Assembly: GCA_902760315.1 (NCBI GenBank)
Contig: CACWFV010000010.1
Span: forward strand, 1 to 64,000
Reading direction: 5' to 3'
DNA: 64,000 nucleotides
Source of the DNA: an uncultured Bacteroidales bacterium
GTDB taxonomy: Bacteria > Bacteroidota > Bacteroidia > Bacteroidales > Bacteroidaceae
In this document: positions 17,765 to 25,248 of the stretch, in pieces
Layout of the letters: each line of letters starts with the position of its first letter
How positions within the stretch are numbered: position 1 is the stretch's first letter
Translations under genes and position numbers: made by a program
The notes under the pieces: generated by a model
Database searches by the model: none
Seen by the model: only the letters and a program-made list of their open reading frames with translations
Told to the model about the DNA's origin: nothing

Positions 17765-17800
17765 TTAGCACTCGGAAATAAAAAGAAAAGCAAGCTTTCC

Positions 17801-17833
17801 TTTTGTATTTCTCTCGTTTTTTTCGTACCTTTG
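17801..17833 (+). promoter_or_regulatory. argS promoter
   Basis: TTTTG (17801-17805), 20 bases, then TACCTTTG (17826-17833): a full -33/-7 match to the Bacteroidetes housekeeping promoter. The start codon is 22 bases after the -7 box. Confidence 0.75.
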
Positions 17834-17854
17834 CACCCACTTAACGTTAAGAGT

Positions 17855-19552
17855 ATGAAGATTGAACAACAGATACAGTCGGCAGCACAGGCTGCTGTAA
17901 AGGCACTCTACGGACAGGACGTGCCGGAAAAGATGGTGCAGCTGCAGAAGACGCGCAGCGAGTTTGAGGGCAGTCTGACCCTCGTGGTATTCCCCTTTGT
18001 CAAGATGGCTCGCAAGAGTCCTGAGCAGACCGCTCAGGAGATTGGCCAGTACCTGGTGGACCACTGCGAGGCTGTCAGCAAGTTCAACGTGGTGAAGGGA
18101 TTCCTGAACCTGAGCATCAGCGACGCTGCCTGGCTCAACCTGCTGCAGGACATCGACCAGGACGACCACTACGGCGAGCGTCCCGCTGACGAGTCTTCTC
18201 CACTCGTCATGATAGAATATTCCAGCCCCAACACCAACAAGCCTCTGCACCTGGGCCACGTGCGCAACAACCTGCTGGGTTGGTCGCTGGCTCAGATTAT
18301 GCAGGCCAACGGCAACCGGGTGGTGAAGACCAACATCGTCAACGACCGCGGCATCCACATCTGTAAGTCTATGCTGGCCTGGCTGAAGTGGGGCAACGGC
18401 GAGACGCCGGAGTCCAGCGGCAAGAAGGGCGACCACCTCATCGGCGACTACTATGTTGCCTTCGACAAGCACTACCGCGACGAGGTCAAGCAGCTCGTGG
18501 CGCAGGGCATGGACGAGGAGCAGGCCAAACAGGAGGCACCGCTCATCAAGGAGGCTCACGAGATGCTGGTGAAGTGGGAGCAGAACGACCCTGAGGTGCG
18601 CGCCCTGTGGGAGAAGATGAACAGCTGGGTATACGCCGGCGAGGAAGGACTGGCCAAGGGGCTCTTCGAGCGCCACGAGGACAACTCGGTATGGGCCGAC
18701 CTGACCAACGAGGGACTGGACCAGAAGTTGCTGCTGCGCTCTGACGGCACCTCTGTATACATGACGCAGGATATCGGTACGGCCGAGATGCGCTTCCAGG
18801 ACTACCCCATCGACAAGATGATTTATGTGGTGGGCAACGAGCAGAACTACCACTTCCAGGTGCTCAGCATCCTGCTGGACCGTCTGGGCTTCAAGTGGGG
18901 CAAGGAGTTGGTGCACTTCTCTTACGGCATGGTGGAACTGCCCAACGGCAAGATGAAGAGCCGCGAGGGTACGGTGGTGGATGCCGACGACCTGATGGAG
19001 CTGATGGTCAGCGATGCCTACAAGACGTCCATGGAGCTGGGCAAGTTTGACGACATGACCGAGGAGGAGCGCCGCGAGATAGCCCGCATCGTGGGCATGG
19101 GTGCGCTGAAGTATTTCATCCTGAAGGTGGACGCTCGCAAGAACATGCTGTTCAACCCTGAGGAGTCTATCGACTTCAATGGCAACACGGGACCGTTCAT
19201 CCAGTACACCTACGCCCGCATCCGCTCAATTCTCCGTAAGGCAGGTAATCAGAATTCTCAATTCTCAATTCTCAATTCTCAATTAAGCGAGAAGGAGGTG
19301 GAGCTCATCCAGAAGATGTCGGAGTATGGCGCTGCCGTCGAGCAGGCCGGCAAGGACTACTCACCCAGCGGCATTGCCAACTACTGCTACGAACTGACCA
19401 AGGTCTTCAACCAGTTCTACCACGACTACTCCATCCTCAACGAGCCCGACGCCGAGAAGAAGGCCGTCAGACTGGTGCTGGCCAGGAACGTGGCCAAGAT
19501 TATCAAGAACAGCATGGCACTGCTGGGCATTGAGGTTCCGGAAAGAATGTAA
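17855..19552 (+). CDS. argS: Arginyl-tRNA synthetase
   Basis: 565 residues from the ATG at 17855; the longer frame starts at a TTG inside the -7 box and is not used. Class I synthetase: the HIGH-type motif is HLGH in NTNKPLHLGHVRNN, the KMSKS-type motif is KMKSREG, and the C-terminal anticodon-binding domain is present (YSPSGIANYCYELTKVFNQF). Residues about 467-478 (NSQFSILNSQLS) are encoded by an AATTCTC microsatellite lying in a linker before the anticodon-binding domain. Confidence 0.97.
   Translation: MKIEQQIQSAAQAAVKALYGQDVPEKMVQLQKTRSEFEGSLTLVVFPFVKMARKSPEQTAQEIGQYLVDHCEAVSKFNVVKGFLNLSISDAAWLNLLQDIDQDDHYGERPADESSPLVMIEYSSPNTNKPLHLGHVRNNLLGWSLAQIMQANGNRVVKTNIVNDRGIHICKSMLAWLKWGNGETPESSGKKGDHLIGDYYVAFDKHYRDEVKQLVAQGMDEEQAKQEAPLIKEAHEMLVKWEQNDPEVRALWEKMNSWVYAGEEGLAKGLFERHEDNSVWADLTNEGLDQKLLLRSDGTSVYMTQDIGTAEMRFQDYPIDKMIYVVGNEQNYHFQVLSILLDRLGFKWGKELVHFSYGMVELPNGKMKSREGTVVDADDLMELMVSDAYKTSMELGKFDDMTEEERREIARIVGMGALKYFILKVDARKNMLFNPEESIDFNGNTGPFIQYTYARIRSILRKAGNQNSQFSILNSQLSEKEVELIQKMSEYGAAVEQAGKDYSPSGIANYCYELTKVFNQFYHDYSILNEPDAEKKAVRLVLARNVAKIIKNSMALLGIEVPERM
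19253..19284. repeat. AATTCTC microsatellite inside argS
   Basis: Four perfect 7-bp units plus four bases. Because seven is not a multiple of three, gain or loss of one unit would shift the argS frame. Confidence 0.9.
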
Positions 19553-19570
19553 CGTTAAAAAGATGACAAG

Positions 19571-20161
19571 ATGAAAAGAATAATGATGACGGCAATAGCC
19601 GCACTGATGGCTGTGATGAGCGTCAACGCACAGAATGGCTACGACACTCGCCACGAGATTGGCATCAGCTATGGATTCGAATGTAACAGCGACATCATCA
19701 GCAGCTTCGGTGGAGCACTGGGCAATGCGATGGCTGGCGCACAGAGCCGCAACGAGTCGCACGTCGGCACCATCATGGCTGAGTATTTCTATCACCTCTC
19801 GCCCAGTGTTGGCGTGGGTGCCATGGCTGGTTTCGGCCAACACACGGAGGACTCCTACTTGGGCGACTCCAAACTGGGCGAGAACACCGACACCTACTTC
19901 ACCTTCATGCCCGCCGTGAAGTTCAACTGGCTGCGCAAGCGCAACTTCGGCATGTATAGCAAACTGGCTGCCGGCATCACGTTCAGCAAATTTAAATATG
20001 ACAGCGACAACGGCAACGACGACAGCGAGAACAATACCGAGTTCAACTGGCAGGCCTCACTGCTGGGCATAGAGGCTGGCTCTACGACGCTGCGTGCCTT
20101 CGGCGAACTGGGCTTTGGCGAGCAGGGCATGCTGGTGGTTGGTCTGCGCTATAAATTCTAA
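19571..20161 (+). CDS. Small outer-membrane beta-barrel protein
   Basis: 196 residues with a signal peptide (MKRIMMTAIAALMAVMSVNAQ) and alternating amphipathic strands (EIGISYGFE, GTIMAEYFYHL, VGVGAMAGFGQ, MLVVGLRYKF) ending in Phe, the pattern of an 8-stranded OmpA/OmpX-like barrel. It begins 19 bases after argS with no promoter seen, so it may be co-transcribed. Function unknown. Confidence 0.8.
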   Translation: MKRIMMTAIAALMAVMSVNAQNGYDTRHEIGISYGFECNSDIISSFGGALGNAMAGAQSRNESHVGTIMAEYFYHLSPSVGVGAMAGFGQHTEDSYLGDSKLGENTDTYFTFMPAVKFNWLRKRNFGMYSKLAAGITFSKFKYDSDNGNDDSENNTEFNWQASLLGIEAGSTTLRAFGELGFGEQGMLVVGLRYKF

Positions 20162-20174
20162 TATCGACAATAGC

Positions 20175-20639
20175 GTGAACTTAGTATCACCTCCCGACTA
20201 CCGCCACGACACCGTGCTGCCGTTACCCATGGAGGTGACGGCAGACGCCTGGGCGGTGGATGCTGCCTGCAGCGGCAACCCCGGTCCCATGGAGTATCAG
20301 GCCATCGACCTGCAGACGGGGGCACGCGTGTTCCACTTCGGTCCCATGAGAGGCACCAACAACATTGGCGAGTTCCTGGCCATTGTCCACGCCTTGGCAC
20401 TCTGCTGGCAGCAGGGCTTGCACCACAAGACCATCTACAGCGACTCGGTGAACGCCATGCTGTGGGTCAGGAAGCGACAGTGCAAGACAAAATTAGAGCG
20501 CACCCCGCAGACGGAGCCGCTCTACCAGATTATTCAGCGCGCAGAAAACTGGCTGCGCACCCACGACTACCAGAACCCCATCGTCAAGTGGGAGACGCAG
20601 AAGTGGGGCGAGGTGCCTGCCGACTTCGGTAGGAAGTAA
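20175..20639 (+). CDS. RNase H-like protein
   Basis: 154 residues from a GTG at 20175, 14 bases after the previous stop; an ATG at 20229 would remove 18 residues, and an ATG at 20094 would overlap the previous gene by 68 bp. The RNase HI catalytic residues can be placed: Asp in VDAACSGNPGP, Glu in NIGEFLAI, Asp in IYSDSVNAM and Asp in PADFGRK. It should cleave RNA in RNA-DNA hybrids, though it may be a stand-alone Bacteroidetes RNase H-fold protein rather than the main rnhA. Its last 56 bp overlap the 3' end of ribD on the other strand. Confidence 0.82.
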   Translation: MNLVSPPDYRHDTVLPLPMEVTADAWAVDAACSGNPGPMEYQAIDLQTGARVFHFGPMRGTNNIGEFLAIVHALALCWQQGLHHKTIYSDSVNAMLWVRKRQCKTKLERTPQTEPLYQIIQRAENWLRTHDYQNPIVKWETQKWGEVPADFGRK

Positions 20640-21552
20640 CGTTGTTCTCACCATATTCTTTTCTCGACACAAAGACGACATCCGCGGGCAACTGTGGGGC
20701 ACGGGTGCCGTCGCTGACGGTCACGGTACCGGTCTCCACGCGTATCTCGTCCCACAGACCTTCACGGATAAACGACTCGTGGGTCTGGCGCCCGCCCTCG
20801 ACGACGAGCGACTGTACACCCTGCTGGTAGAGGTCGTCGATGAGCTGCGACAGTGGGCGCTGGCGGGTCAGCACCACCCGCTTCGGGTCCGGACCGTGCC
20901 AGTGGCGCACGGTCAGCAGCGGGTGCTCTCTGGCGTCGGTGGTGTGGCCCACGAGGATGGCGTCTTCCTCGGCCCGCAGCTGGTGCGACAGCATCTGGGT
21001 CTGTTCGTTGCTAATCTGCAGGGCCTGTCCGTGGTCGTCGATAAATCCGTTGGCGGTCTGGGCCCACTTCAGTAGGATATAGGGCCGGTGCAAGGAGTGG
21101 TAGGTGAAGAATCGGCGGTTCAGCCACTGGCACTCCTCTTCCAGCACGCCCACGCTGACGCTGATGCCGGCGGCCTGCAGTTTCTTGATGCCACGGCCCT
21201 GCACCTGGGCAAAGGGGTCAATGGTGCCTACCACCACGCGGCGCACACCTTTCTTGATTATCAGGTCGGCACAGGGCGGCGTCTTGCCATAGTGCGAACA
21301 GGGTTCCAGCGAGACGTAAATGGTGGCGTCCGGCAGCAGGGCCTCATCTTCTGGCCTCACACTGGCAAAGGCGTTGACCTCGGCATGGCCCTCACCACAG
21401 CGCACGTGGTAGCCCTCGCCGATGATTCTGCCTGCTGCCACTATCACCGCACCAACCATCGGATTGGGGCGCGCTCCTTGGATACCATTCGCTGCCAGCT
21501 GGATGCAGCGCCGCATGTATTTTTCGTCAGTCTTTATTTGGTTATTCTCCAT
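20584..21552 (-). CDS. ribD: Bifunctional riboflavin deaminase/reductase RibD
   Basis: 322 residues from the ATG at 21552 (MENNQIKTDEKY); the open frame further up runs into prmC and is not used. It has an N-terminal cytidine-deaminase-like domain with zinc ligands GHAEVNAF and EPCSHYGKTPPCADL, and a C-terminal reductase domain (YILLKWAQTANG, SLVVEGGRQTHESFI). It catalyses the second and third steps of riboflavin synthesis. It is divergent from prmC with only 21 bp between start codons and convergent-overlapping with the RNase H-like gene. Confidence 0.95.
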   Translation of the reverse strand: MENNQIKTDEKYMRRCIQLAANGIQGARPNPMVGAVIVAAGRIIGEGYHVRCGEGHAEVNAFASVRPEDEALLPDATIYVSLEPCSHYGKTPPCADLIIKKGVRRVVVGTIDPFAQVQGRGIKKLQAAGISVSVGVLEEECQWLNRRFFTYHSLHRPYILLKWAQTANGFIDDHGQALQISNEQTQMLSHQLRAEEDAILVGHTTDAREHPLLTVRHWHGPDPKRVVLTRQRPLSQLIDDLYQQGVQSLVVEGGRQTHESFIREGLWDEIRVETGTVTVSDGTRAPQLPADVVFVSRKEYGENNVTSYRSRQAPRPTSASPT

Positions 21553-21568
21553 ATTATTTGTAATTTTG
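21537..21568 (+). promoter_or_regulatory. prmC promoter, overlapping the ribD start
   Basis: TTTG (21537-21540), 20 bases, TAATTTTG (21561-21568). The -33 box lies inside ribD and the prmC ATG is only six bases after the -7 box, so the prmC mRNA would have almost no leader. Confidence 0.6.
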
Positions 21569-21573
21569 CACGC

Positions 21574-22377
21574 ATGACCTACAACAAACTGTGGCGCCTG
21601 CTGGCGCAAGAGTACGACCGGGGCGAGGCACAGGCCATTGCCCGCATGGTCTATGAGGTGCGCTACGGTCTCACGCTGTCTGACATTTACAGCGGCAAAG
21701 ATACACAATTATCGGCAGACTGCCAAGCAGAACTGGAAGAAATTGCCCATCGGCTGGCCAGCCACGAGCCGGTGCAATACGTGCTGGGCACGGCCGACTT
21801 CTGCGGCCGCCCGTTCCACGTAGAGCCGGGCATTCTCATTCCGCGGCCCGAAACGGAGCACCTCTGCCGCCTCATTCTGCAGTCCGTGCTCCCGCCGTCG
21901 CCATCCGTCCTCGACATCGGCACGGGCAGCGGATGCATAGCCGTCACACTGGCTCTCGACATACCCAATAGCCGCGTCACGGCATGGGACATCTCAGAAG
22001 TGGCATTGAAGATTGCCCGCGAGAATGCCAAACGTGCCAATGTTCATGTATCATTTGAACAGGTAGATATCTTACATCTTCCTTCTGACAGCAACCCGCC
22101 CTACATCTGCCAGAGCGAGGCTGCCCAGATGGAGTCCAACGTGCTGGACTACGAACCGCGGCTGGCGCTCTTCGTGCCCGACGAAGACCCGCTGCGCTTC
22201 TACCGACCCATCGCCAGCTATGCCCACGCCGCCCTGCATGCCGGCGGTCAGTTGTGGCTGGAGACCAACCCGCTCTACTTAGAACAGATAACCGCCCTGC
22301 TGCTCGCCACCGGCTGCCACGTCACAGCCCACGACGACCAGTTTGGCAAGACACGATTTATACAAGCCATACGATGA
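21574..22377 (+). CDS. prmC: Release factor glutamine methyltransferase, with shortened active-site strand
   Basis: 267 residues. It methylates the GGQ glutamine of peptide release factors. SAM-binding motif I is VLDIGTGSGCIAVTLAL and the catalytic NPPY is present (DSNPPYICQSE), followed by the typical LDYEPRLALFVPDEDPL. The hydrophobic strand that normally precedes NPPY (of the type FDIIVSNPPY) is missing: the sequence runs VDILHLPSDSNPPY. The DNA there (TCTTACATCTTCC) resembles the TTACATC microsatellite of the repeat-rich region near 34.9-35.3 kb, so repeat activity or deletion may have altered the gene. Its stop overlaps the recX start. Confidence 0.88.
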   Translation: MTYNKLWRLLAQEYDRGEAQAIARMVYEVRYGLTLSDIYSGKDTQLSADCQAELEEIAHRLASHEPVQYVLGTADFCGRPFHVEPGILIPRPETEHLCRLILQSVLPPSPSVLDIGTGSGCIAVTLALDIPNSRVTAWDISEVALKIARENAKRANVHVSFEQVDILHLPSDSNPPYICQSEAAQMESNVLDYEPRLALFVPDEDPLRFYRPIASYAHAALHAGGQLWLETNPLYLEQITALLLATGCHVTAHDDQFGKTRFIQAIR

Positions 22378-22895
22378 AACAAGCCATACCTGATAAGACG
22401 AGACAGAAGAGTGAAAACGATGCCTACCTCACCCTGGCGGCTCTCTGCGCACAGGCGGAACACTGCCAGTGGGAGATGCTGGAGAAGATGCGCCGCTGGC
22501 AACTGTCTGAGGAGCAACAGGCGCGCGTCATGCAGCGGCTCGTCAGCGAGCGCTATGTTGACGACGAGCGCTATGCCCGTGCCTTCGTCAACGACAAGGT
22601 GCACTACAACAAGTGGGGGCGCCGCAAGGTGGAGCAGGCACTCTGGCAGAAACACATCGACGACGACATCCGCCAGCGGGTACTCGACGAGGTTGACGAC
22701 AGCGAATACCTCTCCGTGCTGCGCCCGCTGCTGCAACAAAAGCGTCGCTCCACGCGTGCCGCCAGCGACTACGAGCTAAGCCAGAAGCTGGTGCGCTTCG
22801 CCCTGAGTCGCGGCTTCACTTTCGACATCATCCGCCAGTGTCTGAGTTCCGACCATCTAACCGATATAGAAGGGCTAGACAATCTAGAAGTCTAG
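22374..22895 (+). CDS. recX: Regulatory protein RecX
   Basis: 173 residues from the ATG at 22374, overlapping the prmC stop as ATGA. Three-helix repeats of the RecX fold are visible: LVSERYVDDERYARAFV (the LxxxxxIdDxryA pattern), WGRRKVEQALWQKHID, and a C-terminal repeat LVRFALSRGFTFDIIRQCL. RecX binds RecA filaments and limits recombination. It is coupled to prmC and followed 25 bp later by comF. Confidence 0.9.
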   Translation: MKQAIPDKTRQKSENDAYLTLAALCAQAEHCQWEMLEKMRRWQLSEEQQARVMQRLVSERYVDDERYARAFVNDKVHYNKWGRRKVEQALWQKHIDDDIRQRVLDEVDDSEYLSVLRPLLQQKRRSTRAASDYELSQKLVRFALSRGFTFDIIRQCLSSDHLTDIEGLDNLEV

Positions 22896-22920
22896 ACCGT
22901 CAAGAAACCTATAAAGTCCT

Positions 22921-23616
22921 ATGATTAGCTGGTGGACCCGTATCCTCGACTTCATCTCACCCCGTCTCTGCGTGGTGTGTGGTCGGCGGCTGACACCTAC
23001 CGAGCGCACGCTCTGTGGTGTCTGTCTGTTCCACCTGCCGCGTACAGACTACCATCGTAAGCCCCTTGACAACCCCATGGCACAACTCTTCTGGCACCTG
23101 GCACCTGTCGAGAAGGCTGCCGCACTGTTCTTTTTCCGTCCACACTCAGAGACGGCAGAGTTGGTCTACCGACTGAAATACCACAACCGCCCGGACATGG
23201 GCGAGGACTTGGGACGCATCATGGCAAGCGAGATGCAACTCTCCGACTTCTTTGCTGACATCGACGTCTTGCTGCCTGTGCCGCTGGCGCGCAAACGTCT
23301 GCGTCAGCGAGGCTACAACCAGAGTCACCAGCTGGCCCTGGGCATCAGCGACGTCACCCGCCTGCCTATTGTCACCAAAGCCCTGCGTCGCAAGCATTTC
23401 CAACAGAGTCAGACCGTGCTTAACCGCCTGCAACGTCAGGACAACGTAGCCGACACTTTCATCCTTGCCGACGACCGTCCGCTGCGTGGTCGCCATGTCT
23501 TGCTCATCGACGATGTCTGCACCACCGGTGCTACCCTCATCGCCTGCGCCAACGCCCTCAAAGCCGTAGACGGCATCCGCATCAGCGTCCTCACCCTAAG
23601 TTTTACCAAAGATTAA
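22921..23616 (+). CDS. ComF family phosphoribosyltransferase-like protein
   Basis: 231 residues. A double zinc finger at the N-terminus (CVVCGRRL and LCGVC) is followed by a phosphoribosyltransferase-type domain with LIDDVCTTGATL. Proteins of this family take part in natural DNA uptake in some bacteria (ComF/GntX). The RGYNQSHQLA block is typical. Gene order prmC-recX-comF on one strand suggests a single transcript. After its stop lies debris of comM rather than comM itself. Confidence 0.92.
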   Translation: MISWWTRILDFISPRLCVVCGRRLTPTERTLCGVCLFHLPRTDYHRKPLDNPMAQLFWHLAPVEKAAALFFFRPHSETAELVYRLKYHNRPDMGEDLGRIMASEMQLSDFFADIDVLLPVPLARKRLRQRGYNQSHQLALGISDVTRLPIVTKALRRKHFQQSQTVLNRLQRQDNVADTFILADDRPLRGRHVLLIDDVCTTGATLIACANALKAVDGIRISVLTLSFTKD

Positions 23617-23617
23617 A

Positions 23618-23694
23618 GTCGGCGATGGTGCGGGCTACCTTCAGTTGCCACCACCCACCAGCGCCACGACACAAGTATACGATTATGGTGTGGA
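23618..23694 (-). pseudogene. comM debris (two fused fragments)
   Basis: Bases 23618-23644 match comM at 25344-25371 (its C-terminal coding region, three mismatches in 28), and 23644-23667 match comM 25951-25974 exactly (24/24), followed by a degraded ATGGTGTGG match. The roughly 580 bp of comM that separate these pieces are missing. This is the remnant of a second comM copy or of its original 3' end, now on the far side of the AAA ATPase gene. Confidence 0.8.
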
Positions 23695-23699
23695 GTAAG

Positions 23700-24821
23700 C
23701 TACTGTTGCAACAGCCATTGGGCAAAGAATTGGTCGTAGAGCGTATAAGTACCCATGTCGTGGGTGATGAAATCCTTTTCCAACAGGCCTTTGACGGCCC
23801 CTTGAACCATACTGGCCGTAAAACGGTAGCGCTGCAGAAACGGACGAGAAGTCAGATTGGTGGCCTTGCCCTCCTTACAGATAGCAATCAGGACTTCTTT
23901 TTGTTTTGGAGGCAATTGGAAGAGTAGTGCTTTATAAGCAAAACTCTGCTGGGTAATAATCTGCTGAACAGCTGGCTCTATCATCTCATCTGTACATACA
24001 GCACCAGATTCTGTCAGTGTAAATAATGCATTCAAGACAGACTGTACATACCAGGTGACACCTTCATACCGTTGGTAAGTAGCAACAACGGCTTCCCGGC
24101 TTATTCCTTTGCGATATTCTCTGAATAATGCCTGCGCGAACGCTACGTACTTCTCACAGTTAATAGGCTCGATAGACATCAGACTTGTGCTTTGATAGAA
24201 AGGACGGGATGGTGAAACGAAAATTTCCGACATCATGTGCCGCTGTGAACCCGAGTAGATGAACCAAGCATTCCTGCACTTCTGAATTCTTGTACGGAGT
24301 ACGGCCTCTACTTTGTTGTCAGGGTAATCGGCAATGACTTGAAACTCATCAATAGCCACAATACACGGCTTGTCGGCCTGTTCCAAATAGGCAAATATTT
24401 CGTCAAGCGTAAACTCCGGCACCTTGATATCACCAACACCTAACCCCCATTCAGGATTGCCGTTGATGTCGAAAGAGATGTTGCTACGCAATGAACCTAT
24501 CGTATTCAGGAACTTCTCCCAAGCCTTGCGGCCTCTTGATTTCAGCACGCTGAGTACAGTCTTCCCCAGTTCATAGACAAACTCCTGCAAGTTTTTCGTA
24601 GCATAAATGTCTACGATGAAAGTATAGTAATTATCCTTGATGACTTCTTGCTCAAAACAGTGGTTTATAAGTCCTGTCTTCCCGAGGCGACGAGGCGATA
24701 TGAGAGCAACGTTGTTGCCATTGGTTACCTGTCTTGTCAGCAATTCTGTTTCTTCCACGCGGTCACAAAAATAGTGCGGAGAAAAGTATCCATTAGTAAT
24801 GAAAGGATTTGACGGCTTCAT
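23700..24821 (-). CDS. AAA family ATPase (archaeal-ATPase-like, with C-terminal winged helix)
   Basis: 373 residues. An N-terminal Walker A variant SPRRLGKTG (about residues 42-50), Walker B CIVAIDEFQVI (about 153-163), an arginine-bearing sensor region (FIYSGSQRHMM) and a C-terminal helical winged-helix-like part (KQKEVLIAICKEGKATN) fit the ATPase_2/DUF234-type ATPases that occur in many copies in Prevotella and Bacteroides genomes. Cellular role unknown. It lies between comM debris and intact comM with a more AT-rich composition, which suggests insertion at this site. Confidence 0.85.
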   Translation of the reverse strand: MKPSNPFITNGYFSPHYFCDRVEETELLTRQVTNGNNVALISPRRLGKTGLINHCFEQEVIKDNYYTFIVDIYATKNLQEFVYELGKTVLSVLKSRGRKAWEKFLNTIGSLRSNISFDINGNPEWGLGVGDIKVPEFTLDEIFAYLEQADKPCIVAIDEFQVIADYPDNKVEAVLRTRIQKCRNAWFIYSGSQRHMMSEIFVSPSRPFYQSTSLMSIEPINCEKYVAFAQALFREYRKGISREAVVATYQRYEGVTWYVQSVLNALFTLTESGAVCTDEMIEPAVQQIITQQSFAYKALLFQLPPKQKEVLIAICKEGKATNLTSRPFLQRYRFTASMVQGAVKGLLEKDFITHDMGTYTLYDQFFAQWLLQQ

Positions 24822-24854
24822 AACGTTTCCATTCTAAGTGTCTTAAACTTTATG

Positions 24855-24862
24855 CAAAGATA
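24855..24862 (-). promoter_or_regulatory. Promoter -7 box for the AAA ATPase
   Basis: CAAAGATA, TATCTTTG on the minus strand, 34 bases upstream of the ATG. Confidence 0.5.
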
Positions 24863-24920
24863 ATTATAATATTATTATAAAGCACCCAAACCTCCGTCGT
24901 TTTAACTTTATTTATATCCA

Positions 24921-25085
24921 TCATTCCTGAGATAGTTGTTTTTTCAACACTAAAGCTTTTCGAACTAACAAGAAGCTGACGGGTACAGCAATTATGTAGA
25001 CGGGCAACGGGGCCCACTCGGCTGGAACTCCTATCCAGTAGAAGAAATTTATGAACATTATCCCGATATAAAATTTTTCTTTCAT
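24921..25085 (-). CDS. Small hydrophobic protein (54 aa), hypothetical
   Basis: ATG at 25085 to TGA at 24921. The peptide (starting MKEKFYIGIMFINFFYW) has two hydrophobic stretches, about residues 5-18 and 28-42, then a basic tail (VRKALVLKKQ), as in a two-helix membrane peptide. A further tiny frame lies upstream at 25137-25220 (27 aa, starting MGTNNKQEAYWVDELG). The segment 24822-25248 is AT-rich and holds nothing else I recognise; both frames could be fragments carried in with the ATPase. Confidence 0.4.
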   Translation of the reverse strand: MKEKFYIGIMFINFFYWIGVPAEWAPLPVYIIAVPVSFLLVRKALVLKKQLSQE

Positions 25086-25248
25086 GTGCGCATTGTTATA
25101 GATAGTAGCTCTTCACCTATAGACACAATGTTATTGTCAAGTTGTCGAACATAAATCTTTCGTATATTTTACTCCCAATTCATCTACCCAGTAAGCTTCC
25201 TGTTTGTTATTCGTACCCATATACTAATATTAAAAATTCCATCAATTG

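Noticed and set aside
25137-25220. 27-codon frame upstream of the small hydrophobic gene
   Set aside because: Too short to support as a gene; noted only as a possible fragment within the ATPase insertion.
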